A DNA stretch of 38,125 nucleotides from a bacterium (GTDB lineage Bacteria > SAR324 > XYD2-FULL-50-16): positions 1-38,125 of the forward strand of contig JAJRZQ010000020.1 in NCBI GenBank assembly GCA_024275165.1. The letters are read 5' to 3'. The notes below the pieces were generated by a model. That model was not told the DNA's origin. It ran no database searches and worked only from the letters and a program-made list of their open reading frames with translations. Shown piece by piece: positions 22,877 to 31,663 of this stretch. Positions within the stretch are counted from its first letter, which is position 1. Every line of letters starts with the position of its first letter. The position numbers and the translations under genes were made by a program.

Positions 22877-23626
22877 TCACTCCCCTTCCTCTTTGGGTAT
22901 AGGCGAATTCTCTCTCTTATTCAAGGCTTCTTCCCGCACCGCTTGGCTGATCGCCGCGGAAATAAGGCCCGCCGGTACCGCAACGACCCCCAAACCAATC
23001 ATGAGAATAACAAAAGTAAAAATCCTCCCTCCTAGGGTGATCGGGATGATATCTCCATAACCTACGGTGGTCAAGGTCGCCACCGCCCACCAAAGGCAAT
23101 GGAAAACCGATTTAAAATGCTCTGGCTGCACGGGGTTTTCAAAATAATAAATCCCCACCGCCGCGATATAAAGCGTAAACAAAGTGAATACAAAAAAAAT
23201 GGTCATTTCTTCTTTCACCAAAACAAAGGCGCGGGAAAACCGATGCATCGCCTGACTGTAGCGCATCAGTTTAAAAAGGCGGATCAAACGGATCAGGCGA
23301 ACAATCCGAATGCTTCTTAAATCAACCCCTAAAGAGAGAAAAAAGGGAAGGATCGCCAGTAAATCAACCATCCCAAAAAAACTGAATACAAAGGCTTTTT
23401 TCTTCGGAGCGACCACAAGTCTCAAAAGGTATTCCAAAGAAAAAAGAGCAACGGTGACCTGCTCAACGCGATAGAGCCAAAGCGCCTCGCTGGCGGTCAA
23501 ATCAGGCAGGGTTTCTAAAGAAAAGCTAATAATGGAAAGAATGACCAAAAACTGCACCGCAAAATCAAAGGCTCGGCCCCAAGGGCCACCCCTCCCGTCA
23601 ACCATCCGGCGGAGATGATGGATCAT
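22877..23626 (-). CDS. Voltage-gated-type potassium channel
   Basis: A 249-residue six-helix ion channel. Helices S1-S3 occupy about 18-95. S4 is the regularly spaced arginine helix RSIRIVRLIRLIRLFK (104-119). S5 lies near 140-162. The pore helix and selectivity filter read TLTTVGYGD (184-192), and S6 spans about 203-225. The TVGYGD filter indicates K+ selectivity and the Arg pattern suggests voltage sensing. The cytoplasmic tail is short and acidic, with no RCK/TrkA domain. The ATG overlaps the stop of the TerB-like gene (ATGA), so the two are probably translated together. The unusual choice of partner is noted in the findings. Confidence 0.93.
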   Translation of the reverse strand: MIHHLRRMVDGRGGPWGRAFDFAVQFLVILSIISFSLETLPDLTASEALWLYRVEQVTVALFSLEYLLRLVVAPKKKAFVFSFFGMVDLLAILPFFLSLGVDLRSIRIVRLIRLIRLFKLMRYSQAMHRFSRAFVLVKEEMTIFFVFTLFTLYIAAVGIYYFENPVQPEHFKSVFHCLWWAVATLTTVGYGDIIPITLGGRIFTFVILMIGLGVVAVPAGLISAAISQAVREEALNKRENSPIPKEEGE

Positions 23627-24423
23627 CTTTCTGGCGCCATTAAAGGCAAAAGGGCTAAACTCTGCATTTTGACCTGTTCGAGTTCTTTCGCCTTCAAACC
23701 AAGGTGCCGCCCAACCTGAAGGGCAAGCCCCAAGGCTTTGGGTTCCAGACTATGCCCCTGCAAGGCGATTTCAATTAAATAACGAGAAACCTGTAGAGAT
23801 AAACCATGAGAAAAACCCTCTGTATTGATTTCATCAATCGGGTGATTTTGAAAATGCCCACGGATATATCGCAGCTTGGCATAATCCTGCCCCAAGAGAT
23901 AGCTGAGGTGATTTAAATAGGCTCGCTCCGTCGGGGTTACCTTTCCATCGGCATAGACCAGCTTGACTACAACCAGGGCCAGCCACTCCAGTTGTGACGA
24001 GTCCAAACGCGCCATCAACCTTAAAAAAAACTCCAAGCGAAGAAATTCAACGGCTTCGCTCAAGGCAGGGCGGGCTTCTTTTTCACTTAGGCCAAGCAGT
24101 ATAGCGGTTTGCAAGGCAAAGGCCACCTCTTTTTCTCCTATTTCCAAATCACTGGTCAGCGCCTGTAAAATAAAACGAAAAATCTTCTCGCTCTTTTTCG
24201 CGGTGGTTTTCAACGGCTCCTGCGCCGGAACCTTGACCCGCATCAAAGCATCCTTACAGGCTTGACTCACCGGATCGGCATGTTGCATCAGGTCATAGTA
24301 GCGATCCAGAAATTTAAGTTCCGCGTCATGCAACGCTCCATCCGAAATCACCGCGCCACCGGCTCGGGTTGCCGTCCAGATGGCTTCTTCTTCGGTCAAT
24401 TGGGGGATTTTTGGGCCCATCAT
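23623..24423 (-). CDS. TerB-like helical protein
   Basis: A 266-residue, all-helical soluble protein. It seems to hold two or three TerB-like units. The clearest is VVVKLVYADGKVTPTERAYLNHLSYLLG (about 155-182), matching the TerB pattern of an acidic D-G-x-x-x-x-x-E metal-binding turn; the first unit has AVISDGALHDAELKFLDRYYDLM. The family name comes from tellurite-resistance protein TerB, but many members have other or unknown roles and may bind metal ions at the membrane face. The start is one of two adjacent ATGs. Coupling to the potassium-channel gene suggests a regulatory or sensory role for the channel, which is inference. Confidence 0.65.
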   Translation of the reverse strand: MMGPKIPQLTEEEAIWTATRAGGAVISDGALHDAELKFLDRYYDLMQHADPVSQACKDALMRVKVPAQEPLKTTAKKSEKIFRFILQALTSDLEIGEKEVAFALQTAILLGLSEKEARPALSEAVEFLRLEFFLRLMARLDSSQLEWLALVVVKLVYADGKVTPTERAYLNHLSYLLGQDYAKLRYIRGHFQNHPIDEINTEGFSHGLSLQVSRYLIEIALQGHSLEPKALGLALQVGRHLGLKAKELEQVKMQSLALLPLMAPER

Positions 24424-24503
24424 TTTTACTTTGCGCTTCCGTTGCTTATTAACTTTAACTATAGCAAACTCAAGGCACTTTTATCAATCGAAGAAAGCTA
24501 AAA

Positions 24504-25316
24504 ATGCCCCGTCTCGCTCTTTTATTCTTGTTATTGCTGAGCCTCGTCCCCTGCCTAGCAGCCCAAAAGCCTTCTCTCCCCCTACCCAATCCAGAGCGTT
24601 TGTTGTACCGCATCAGCTGTTCCGGTTGGCTCACCTTAGGCTTTGCCGAGATGCGGATCAAAGGCCGTACGCAAGAACAGGGGGTGGATTGCTATGTTTT
24701 TGAAACCCGCACCTGGGCGGCCGATTGGCTGAAGGGGATTTACCCTGTGGATGATTTGATCCAAAGCCATTGGGATCCAAAAAAGCGCCGCACCCTATGG
24801 CATTACAAGCGCATCAAAGAAGGACGGCTTGACCAAGAATACGAAGTTCGCTTTGATTACCCTAAACAAACAGCCTATTGGAAGCAAAGAGGCTTCTCCC
24901 CCCCAACCACAAAAAACCAAGCAACCGGAGAGATCCCCATCCCCCCCAGCCTGCAAGACCCTCTCAGCACCCTGTACCTCGCCCGCAGTTGGCAAGGCGA
25001 AGTGGTTTCGGGCCTCCAATTCAACCTGCAAGTCTTTGACGACTTAAAAATCGCTTCCATCGCCATGGAAATCGGTAAAAAAGAAGAACTCAAAGTCAAG
25101 ATCAACCGACAAAAAACCACCCGCAAAGTCTATCAAATCGAGCCCCACATGGAGGGGACCGGGCTCTTTAAACGCAAAGGCGAGCGTTTGTTCATCTGGG
25201 TAGAACAAACAGGCAAGCGCCTCCCTGTACGCATCCAGAGTGACATTCCCATCGGCAGCATTCGCGCCGAACTCATCGAGGTAAGCCCTACCGATTTCAA
25301 CTCGCCAGGGGAATAA
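24504..25316 (+). CDS. DUF3108 family exported protein
   Basis: A 270-residue protein with a signal peptide (MPRLALLFLLLLSLVPCLAA; the C is not in a good lipobox, so probable signal peptidase I cleavage). The mature part follows DUF3108: an ERLLYRISCSGWLTLGFAEM start, a DPLSTLYLAR motif in the middle, VYQIEPHMEGTGLFKRKG, then LFIWVEQTGKRLPVRIQSDIPIGSI and an ELIEV end. It is expected to be a beta-rich periplasmic protein; function unknown. Its 3' end overlaps the end of the convergent kinase gene by 20 bases. The 80-base gap to the divergent TerB-like gene must hold both promoters. Confidence 0.8.
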   Translation: MPRLALLFLLLLSLVPCLAAQKPSLPLPNPERLLYRISCSGWLTLGFAEMRIKGRTQEQGVDCYVFETRTWAADWLKGIYPVDDLIQSHWDPKKRRTLWHYKRIKEGRLDQEYEVRFDYPKQTAYWKQRGFSPPTTKNQATGEIPIPPSLQDPLSTLYLARSWQGEVVSGLQFNLQVFDDLKIASIAMEIGKKEELKVKINRQKTTRKVYQIEPHMEGTGLFKRKGERLFIWVEQTGKRLPVRIQSDIPIGSIRAELIEVSPTDFNSPGE

Positions 25317-28062
25317 CAATTTCAAAGGTAGTCCCCTCATTTTGCTTGGTGCGGATCAGGATTTTCCCTTTTAGCTTTTCCACCTCCGTCTTCACCGCGT
25401 CCATCCCCACTCCCCGGCCCGAAACATCGGTCACCTCGTCTTTGGTGGAAAAACCAGGTTCAAAAATCAACGCCAAAGCTTGATTTTTCGAGATCTCCGC
25501 AGCTTCTTGATCGTTTAAAACCCCCTTTTTCTTCGCGATTTCGATTACTTTGTCCGTATCAATCCCGGCCCCATCATCCCGCACAAAAAGATGCAATTGC
25601 CCCTCCGACTTTTTCGCCTCAATGCAAATCCGCCCTTCTGGGGGTTTGCCCAACATTTGCCGCAGGTCGGTTTCTTCCAAACCGTGATCGACCGAATTTC
25701 GCACCAAATGAATAAAAGCCCCAAAAAAGGAGTCCAGTCGTACCGAGGGGATCTCGGTCTCCATCCCCTTTAATTCCACCTTCACCCTTTTGTTCAAGCG
25801 GCTGCCCAAATCCTCCACCGCCGAGGCGTACTTGCGCAATAAAGGCGCAATGGGCTGAGCGCAGAGATGCTCGATCTCATTTTTAATCAAACGCAGATGC
25901 GCCTTACCGATTTTTTCCAGCATGAACTCTTCGAGTTGAATAATCTTCGAGTTGGGCACCCGAAACACCCTCTCTTGCCGATTCCGTTCTTCGGGAGGAA
26001 GAATATCCCCCAACATGCTCAAGACCTCATGCAGTAAAGCCTCAAGCTTTTGAGTCTCTTCTCGAATTTCCTGCAGGAATTCGGCGGAAAGCACAGCACC
26101 CTCTCGCGATAAGGGAATCAGGCGATCTTCAACCTCATGGGCGTAATGGGCAACCTGAGTCATGGCGTAACTCGCGCAGCCCCCCTTGACCGTATGAAAG
26201 TCACGCAGCAACTGATTTAAGTCAAACTCGTCCAAGGGGCGGATCAAGTTACTGTGGATACTGCCAAACAACTCTTCGATTTCTCGCAGAAATTGCAAAA
26301 AACCGTTTTTATCCACGGCGACCTTTACGATAATCGCCTGCCGCTCTTCATCGGCTTGAACCTGTTCTGCCAGGGCGACTTCCTTGGTAATGTCGGTCAA
26401 AATAACCATCACCTTTGGTTTTTGATCCCCAATAACTTTAAATTCCACCGCTACAACCCGCTCTCCCAAGGTCAACCGCTTGGGCAACAAGACCTCGACT
26501 AAAGCGATATCCGTGCCTGAAAAGAGCATTTCCATAAGTTCTCGCACCTGCTCAGGGGCATGGCTTTTGGAGGCGGCAAAAAGCGACTCCATGGCATTTT
26601 TTCCGGTGAGTTCCTCCCCTAAAAGCTGCTCGCAGGCCTTGGAGTATTCTTTATGAATAAGGTAATCCGCGCCAAAACTCAAAAAGCCCTGCCCGGTGTT
26701 GTCCATCAAATCACGGATCGCGGCCGTGCGTTTTGCCACCTTTTTTTCTAAGGTACGGTTGTTCTCACTGATAATGCGTAGGTTTTCTTCTTTTTGGGCA
26801 TCGGCGATGCGTAGGTTTTCCAAGGCTTTTTGGCTCGCTTCGCGGGCTTCTTTTTCCGCTAGGTATTTCTCCTTACGCATCACATTGATGCGGTCGGCCA
26901 GACCTAAAGAGAGCAGGATCACTTCCAAGGCCGAGCCCACCTGCATCCCATTGTTGGTGATAAACGAGGCAGGCAAGACCCCAAAGGACTTTAAGGCAAA
27001 AACCATGGCCCCCGCCAGAATGGAGGACCAAGCCAAGAGGTAATAGACCGCCGGGCGATAGCCCTTTTTCCAAGAGCGAATCCCCGTAAGGGCGATGATC
27101 ACCACCGAAAGCAGCGCCAAACCGGTGGAGAACTTAATTGCCAAGGCGTAATGAGCAAAAACGGAAACCCCCAAAGAAACCCCCAAAAGCCCGATCATCC
27201 CCCACATGGCCTGATTGGTTTTGGGCATGGATACCGCGACCATCAGATAAGATTGGGCAAAGCGCAGAGCAAAAATCAAAGCAAAGGCCATGGTAATGGG
27301 AACCGCCACATTCGCCCACCAAATTGAATTGGGCCAGAGATACTCATAGGCAAGCCCGTTGAGGCTCATCTGCAACATCACATAAGCGAGAATATACAAT
27401 ACATAATTCAAATAACTCGCGTCACGCACCGAGAGATAGATAAACAAGTTGTAAAAAATCATGGAGAGCATGATCCCGTAATAAATCCCAATGCCGTATA
27501 GCTCGTGGTTGATCATTTCGGTAAAGCCCTTGTGCGACCACAGAGTCAACGGCATTTGCATGCTCGATTCCGTTTTAAAACGAAGGTAAACCGTTTTTTC
27601 TTCCCCCTTTTTTAAGGGTAGGTGAAACAAAAAATTATGATAAATCAGCTCCCGGGCGGAAAAGGGTTGCGCGTCCCCGGTCTGCAAATGTTGATAGCCC
27701 CCCTGAGCCTTGGGAAACCAAACATCCACTTGATCGATGAGGGGGTAACCCAACTCCAGCAACCATTCTTCTTTGCCGTCCGAGGGATTGGCGATGGTAA
27801 AACGCGCCCAATATACGCTTTTAGTGAACCCGAAATTCGGGATTTCTTTCTCGCTGGTAAAAAACCGTTGGTTGTTCGCCTCTTTTTGCGCCTCTTCTAA
27901 GGTAAGAGCCCCTTGGGGGTCTTCTAAAATCTCTAAATGACGACCGAGATGGTACGATTCGACTCCAGCCTGATCCAATACCAGGGGCTGAGCCTGCATC
28001 ACCCAGGGAAGAAAAAAAAGAGCCCCGGATAAAACCAGGCTTTTGACGCGAAAAATAATCAT
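25297..28062 (-). CDS. 7TMR-DISM sensor kinase with Hpt and CheA-like HATPase domains
   Basis: A 921-residue transmembrane sensor. Order: signal peptide (1-24), periplasmic 7TMR-DISMED2 domain (about 28-175, with SVYWARFTIAN and WLLELGYPLIDQVDVW), seven membrane helices (about 188-395), coiled coil (395-450), a PAS-like region (450-560, ending VMVILTDITKE), an Hpt domain with phospho-acceptor His623 (DFHTVKGG), and a HATPase_c domain with N box HLVRNSVDHGLE (785-796), G1 DDGAGID (829-835) and G2 GRGVGMD (882-888). As in CheA, the phosphorylated His is on Hpt; unlike CheA there is no CheW-like regulatory domain and no receiver. It should phosphorylate a separate response regulator. Two orphan receivers lie in this window. 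No ribosome site is obvious at the ATG. Confidence 0.92.
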   Translation of the reverse strand: MIIFRVKSLVLSGALFFLPWVMQAQPLVLDQAGVESYHLGRHLEILEDPQGALTLEEAQKEANNQRFFTSEKEIPNFGFTKSVYWARFTIANPSDGKEEWLLELGYPLIDQVDVWFPKAQGGYQHLQTGDAQPFSARELIYHNFLFHLPLKKGEEKTVYLRFKTESSMQMPLTLWSHKGFTEMINHELYGIGIYYGIMLSMIFYNLFIYLSVRDASYLNYVLYILAYVMLQMSLNGLAYEYLWPNSIWWANVAVPITMAFALIFALRFAQSYLMVAVSMPKTNQAMWGMIGLLGVSLGVSVFAHYALAIKFSTGLALLSVVIIALTGIRSWKKGYRPAVYYLLAWSSILAGAMVFALKSFGVLPASFITNNGMQVGSALEVILLSLGLADRINVMRKEKYLAEKEAREASQKALENLRIADAQKEENLRIISENNRTLEKKVAKRTAAIRDLMDNTGQGFLSFGADYLIHKEYSKACEQLLGEELTGKNAMESLFAASKSHAPEQVRELMEMLFSGTDIALVEVLLPKRLTLGERVVAVEFKVIGDQKPKVMVILTDITKEVALAEQVQADEERQAIIVKVAVDKNGFLQFLREIEELFGSIHSNLIRPLDEFDLNQLLRDFHTVKGGCASYAMTQVAHYAHEVEDRLIPLSREGAVLSAEFLQEIREETQKLEALLHEVLSMLGDILPPEERNRQERVFRVPNSKIIQLEEFMLEKIGKAHLRLIKNEIEHLCAQPIAPLLRKYASAVEDLGSRLNKRVKVELKGMETEIPSVRLDSFFGAFIHLVRNSVDHGLEETDLRQMLGKPPEGRICIEAKKSEGQLHLFVRDDGAGIDTDKVIEIAKKKGVLNDQEAAEISKNQALALIFEPGFSTKDEVTDVSGRGVGMDAVKTEVEKLKGKILIRTKQNEGTTFEIVIPLAS

Positions 28063-28230
28063 AACGAATCAACAATAAAAAAGAGGATACCCTCCCTAAA
28101 TTCGACCTAAAACTTGTGCCTAAGCCTATTAAATATCAAGAAGAAAAGTCAAGATCAATACAAGTTGCCCCTAGGGCCTGAAACAGCAAAGAAGCTCTAC
28201 TTGCGACCCCTTGACCGCACAGACCCGCTA

Positions 28231-28250
28231 AAAAACTCAACAGAGTTTTT
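28231..28250 (+). repeat. A/T-rich hairpin in the gap before trpB2
   Basis: AAAAACTC (28231-28238), loop AACA, GAGTTTTT (28243-28250), an 8-bp stem with only two G-C pairs whose ends double as an A tract and a T tract. It might act as a weak bidirectional terminator. The rest of the 278-base gap between the divergent kinase and TrpB2 genes is A+T-rich and shows me no coding frame, clear promoter or Trp-rich leader peptide. Confidence 0.3.
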
Positions 28251-28340
28251 ACGAAAAAGAGGCGCGCTCTTTTATTCTTCTCAAGTCGATTTTTTTTCAA
28301 TATGCTTGAATGTATCTTTTCCCTTATCCATAAAAAGACC

Positions 28341-29690
28341 ATGCAAAAGCTAAAATACCTTTTAGACGAATCCGAAATTCCCACCCATTGGTACAATGTG
28401 GTTGCGGATCTACCCAATCCCCCCGCCCCCACTTTAGGGCCGGACGGGAACCCGATCAGCCCCGATGCTTTGAGCGCGATCTTCCCCGATGACATCATTG
28501 AGCAAGAAGTCTCCTCCAAGCGCTGGATCGACATCCCCGCCCCAATACGGCAAGCCTACGCCCTTTATCGACCCAGCCCCCTGTACCGGGCCAGACGACT
28601 CGAAGAACTACTCGGCACCCCGGCACGCATCTATTATAAATATGAAGGCGTCAGCCCCACGGGGAGCCATAAATCCAACAGCGCCCTAGCCCAAGCTTAC
28701 TTCAATAAAAAGGCGGGAATCAAAAAAGTCACCACCGAAACAGGCGCCGGACAATGGGGCAGCGCCATCGCCCACGCGGGGAGCTATTTCGGGCTCAAGG
28801 TCAAGGTGTACATGGTCAAGGTGAGTTATGAACAAAAACCCTTTCGCAAATCCTTAATGCATACCTGGGGGGCCGAGGTCATCCCCAGCCCCTCCGACCA
28901 AACCGCCGCGGGAAGGCAGATTTTAGACCAAGACCCAAAGAGCCCGGGCTCCTTAGGCATCGCCATCAGCGAGGCCGTAGAAGAGGCGGCCCAAAATGCC
29001 GATACCAGCTATACCTTAGGCTCTGTCTTAAACCATGTCCTCTTGCACCAGAGCGTCATCGGCTTAGAAGCCAAAAAACAATTCGCCCTCGCGGGAGATT
29101 TCCCCAACGCCATCTATGCCCCCTGCGGCGGCGGCAGCAACTTTGGGGGGGTCACCTTTCCTTTTTTAGAAGATAAACTCGAAGGCAAAGACCTCCGCCT
29201 CGTCGCGGTCGAGCCCACCAGTTGCCCCACCTTGACCAAGGGCGCCTATGCCTATGATTTCGGGGATACCGCCGGGCTAACCCCCTTGATGCTCATGTAT
29301 ACCCTAGGCCATGACTTTGTGCCCCCCTCCATCCATGCGGGGGGATTGCGCTATCACGGCGATTCGCCTCTGGTCAGCCAACTCCATCACGAAGGCTTGG
29401 TCGAAGCCAGAGCGGTGGGCAATGTCTCCACCTTTGAGGCCGGGGTCGCCTTTGCCAAAGCCGAAGGCATCGTCCCGGCTCCTGAATCCTGTCACGCCAT
29501 TCGGGCCTTGATCGACGACGCCATTGAATGCAAAAGCAGCAAAGAGCCGCAATGCCTTTTTATGAACCTTTCCGGCCACGGCCATTTTGACATGGCGGCC
29601 TATGATCTGCATTTTTCCGGGCAGTTGCAAAACCATCACCTCCCCCAAGCAGAGATCGACAAGGCCTTGGCTAATTTACCCAAAACCTAG
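28341..29690 (+). CDS. Tryptophan synthase beta-like enzyme (TrpB2 type)
   Basis: A 449-residue PLP enzyme of the TrpB2 branch. The N-terminal extension PTHWYNVVADLP, PIRQAYALYRPSPLYRARRLEELL, and the PLP-Lys motif PTGSHKSNSA (Lys111) are typical, as are ETGAGQWGSA and the phosphate-binding GGGSNFGG. A late FMNLSGHGHFD closes the core. TrpB2 enzymes condense serine with indole and are often found unlinked to trpA, as here; some work as indole salvage enzymes. I chose ATG 28341; an upstream ATG at 28302 adds 13 residues not seen in the family. The ribosome site is weak for both. Confidence 0.93.
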   Translation: MQKLKYLLDESEIPTHWYNVVADLPNPPAPTLGPDGNPISPDALSAIFPDDIIEQEVSSKRWIDIPAPIRQAYALYRPSPLYRARRLEELLGTPARIYYKYEGVSPTGSHKSNSALAQAYFNKKAGIKKVTTETGAGQWGSAIAHAGSYFGLKVKVYMVKVSYEQKPFRKSLMHTWGAEVIPSPSDQTAAGRQILDQDPKSPGSLGIAISEAVEEAAQNADTSYTLGSVLNHVLLHQSVIGLEAKKQFALAGDFPNAIYAPCGGGSNFGGVTFPFLEDKLEGKDLRLVAVEPTSCPTLTKGAYAYDFGDTAGLTPLMLMYTLGHDFVPPSIHAGGLRYHGDSPLVSQLHHEGLVEARAVGNVSTFEAGVAFAKAEGIVPAPESCHAIRALIDDAIECKSSKEPQCLFMNLSGHGHFDMAAYDLHFSGQLQNHHLPQAEIDKALANLPKT

Positions 29691-29703
29691 ACTGAAAGCC
29701 GCA

Positions 29704-29807
29704 CCCCAGCTACATTCTCCAGCTGGGGCAATCCCCTCTTGACGCCTTGGAGGCATTGTTCCAGAGTGGTCTTTTGCCTTTTCCTTCCTGGTTTTGCCTT
29801 GGAACAA
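29704..29807 (+). repeat. Two inverted repeats in the gap upstream of purDE
   Basis: CCCCAGCT (29704-29711) and AGCTGGGG (29721-29728) form an 8-bp stem with a 9-base loop, 14 bases after the trpB2 stop, not followed by a T run. TTGTTCCA (29756-29763) and TGGAACAA (29800-29807) form a second 8-bp dyad with a 36-base T-rich loop. Together they fill most of the 189-base gap and may be a terminator or leader; no purine riboswitch pattern is visible. Confidence 0.4.
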
Positions 29808-29879
29808 AAATCGCATCCTTTGGCGCCGCGCCGCTTTACCGCAAGGGAGTTGAGTACGCGCTAAAAAGAACTAGATTCA

Positions 29880-31658
29880 ATGAAAGTATTAATCGTCGGT
29901 GCCGGTGGACGAGAACACGCCCTAGCCTGGAAAATAAAAGAGTCCCCCCGCTTAACGAGCCTATTCGTCACCCCGGGGAACGCGGGCATAGAAGACTTAG
30001 CCCCATGCTGGGGTTTGACCGACTTAAAAGAGATCCTTGCCCGGGCGCAGTCTGCCAAAATCGACCTCGTGATTGTAGGGCAAGAAGACTACCTCGTGCA
30101 GGGCATCACCGATCAACTCGCCAAGGTGGGAATTGCCTGCTGCGGACCCGACCAATATGCCGCTCAACTCGAGGGCTCCAAGGCCTTTTCCAAAGACTTC
30201 ATGCAACGAAACAGCGTGCCCACGGCCCGCTATGGAGTTTTTACCGACTATGACGCCGCGGCGGAATTTTTAACCACCCTCCAGCCCCCTTTTGTCTTAA
30301 AAGCCAGTGGCTTGGCCGCAGGAAAGGGGGTGCTGATTTTAGAGAGTTTAGCAGAGGCCAAAGCAGGGCTGCAATCTATTTTAGTGGATAAAACCTTTGG
30401 TGAGGCGGGCAATCAGGTAGTCATCGAAGAATTCATGCCCGGAGAAGAAGCGAGCTATTTTATTTTCAGCGATGGGAACTCCTTTATTTCCATGCCCAGC
30501 CTGCAAGACCACAAGCGACAGCTTGAGCTGGATCAAGGCCCCAACACGGGCGGCATGGGCTGCTATGGCCCCGCCCCGGTAGTCACCCCTAAGGTGGAGC
30601 AGCGCATCATAAAAGAGATCGTCACCCCCACCCTAGAGGGCATGAAACAAGAAGGACACCCTTACCGAGGAATCCTCTATATTGGTTTGATGATTGATCA
30701 GGGGGCCCCGCGGGTCGTAGAATACAACATCCGCTTTGGCGACCCCGAATGCCAACCCTTGATGATGCTGCTCGATTCCGACCTGCTCCTACTCGCTCAG
30801 GCCTGCGCCCAAGGAGGGCTGAACCCAAAACTCGCCCAATGGAAACCAGGAGCCTGCGCCACCGTGGTGCTGGCTAGCGGGGGCTATCCGGGGAGTTATG
30901 AAAAGGGCCTTCCCATCACGGGGTTAGACCAGCTAGATTTAGACGCGACCCACATGATTTTTCACGCCGGCACCCAAAAAGAGGGCCTACATTATATCAC
31001 CCATGGAGGCCGGGTTTTAGGCTGCACCGCCTGGGGCAAGGAACTGCCCCAAGCCTTGGAAGAGGCTTACCGACTCGCTCGCTCCATCCATTGGCCTCAA
31101 ATGCAATACCGCCGCGATATCGGGGTAAAGGGACTAAAAAATCGTATGGAACAACAAACCACAGGCCCTCTGGTGGGCATTGTCATGGGGAGTGCCTCGG
31201 ATCAACAAATCGCGCTCAAGGCCGCTGCGCTGTTAAAAGAATTCAAGATCGACTTTAAGATCATCGTTGCCAGCGCGCACCGCACCCCGAAACGGGTGCA
31301 TGACTTTATTCAAGATTGCGAAACCGCAGGGGTAGAGGTCTTTATCGCTATTGCGGGCTTGGCGGCGCATTTGCCCGGAGTCATCGCCTCCTTAACGGTC
31401 TGCCCGGTCATCGGGGTACCGGTGGATTCCAACTTAGGCGGGGCCGATGCCCTGCACGCCATTGTGCAGATGCCTCCGGGCATTCCCGTTGCCTCAGTGG
31501 GGATCGGTCGGGGAGACAACGCCGCCTTATTGGCCTTACAGATTTTAGGCGCGAAGTTTCCCGAATTGAAACGCATTCACCAAGAATACCGCTTCAAGCT
31601 GGCAAGCAAGGTGATTGCGAGCCAACAAGAAATTGACGACCGCTTAAAGAATCTTTAA
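29880..31658 (+). CDS. Bifunctional PurD-PurE fusion (GAR synthetase / N5-CAIR mutase)
   Basis: One uninterrupted 592-residue frame. Residues 1 to about 420 are glycinamide ribonucleotide synthetase (PurD): VLIVGAGGREHALAW, the ATP-grasp segment LKASGLAAGKGVLI, GPNTGGMGCYGP and EYNIRFGDPECQPL. After a short linker (about 412-428), residues 429-592 are PurE: VGIVMGSASDQQ, the active-site loop ASAHRTPKRVHDF with His467, GLAAHLPGVIASL and IVQMPPGIPVASVGIGRGDNAALLALQIL. The AAHLPG and VQMPPGIPV motifs point to class I PurE (N5-CAIR mutase), which needs PurK, not seen here. The two domains catalyse separate steps (2 and 6b) of IMP synthesis. Met423 (31146) could be an internal start, but no ribosome site is clear. 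It is followed by purN six bases later. Confidence 0.93.
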   Translation: MKVLIVGAGGREHALAWKIKESPRLTSLFVTPGNAGIEDLAPCWGLTDLKEILARAQSAKIDLVIVGQEDYLVQGITDQLAKVGIACCGPDQYAAQLEGSKAFSKDFMQRNSVPTARYGVFTDYDAAAEFLTTLQPPFVLKASGLAAGKGVLILESLAEAKAGLQSILVDKTFGEAGNQVVIEEFMPGEEASYFIFSDGNSFISMPSLQDHKRQLELDQGPNTGGMGCYGPAPVVTPKVEQRIIKEIVTPTLEGMKQEGHPYRGILYIGLMIDQGAPRVVEYNIRFGDPECQPLMMLLDSDLLLLAQACAQGGLNPKLAQWKPGACATVVLASGGYPGSYEKGLPITGLDQLDLDATHMIFHAGTQKEGLHYITHGGRVLGCTAWGKELPQALEEAYRLARSIHWPQMQYRRDIGVKGLKNRMEQQTTGPLVGIVMGSASDQQIALKAAALLKEFKIDFKIIVASAHRTPKRVHDFIQDCETAGVEVFIAIAGLAAHLPGVIASLTVCPVIGVPVDSNLGGADALHAIVQMPPGIPVASVGIGRGDNAALLALQILGAKFPELKRIHQEYRFKLASKVIASQQEIDDRLKNL

Positions 31659-31663
31659 ATTTG

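Noticed and set aside
28063-28340. Trp attenuator or T-box ahead of trpB2
   Set aside because: No Trp codons in a leader frame and no T-box TGG-type motif; just a weak A/T stem.
28136-28534. A 132-residue minus-strand ORF upstream of and inside trpB2
   Set aside because: Overlaps the conserved TrpB2 N terminus and has no ribosome site or recognisable motif.
29747-30253. A 168-residue plus-strand ORF over the start of purDE
   Set aside because: Arg/Pro-rich translation with no family likeness, and it overlaps the highly conserved PurD N terminus in another frame.
31100-31160. A purD stop codon or frameshift making two separate genes
   Set aside because: The frame reads through without a stop, and both sides are in the same frame; a sequencing error remains possible but is not suggested by the local sequence.
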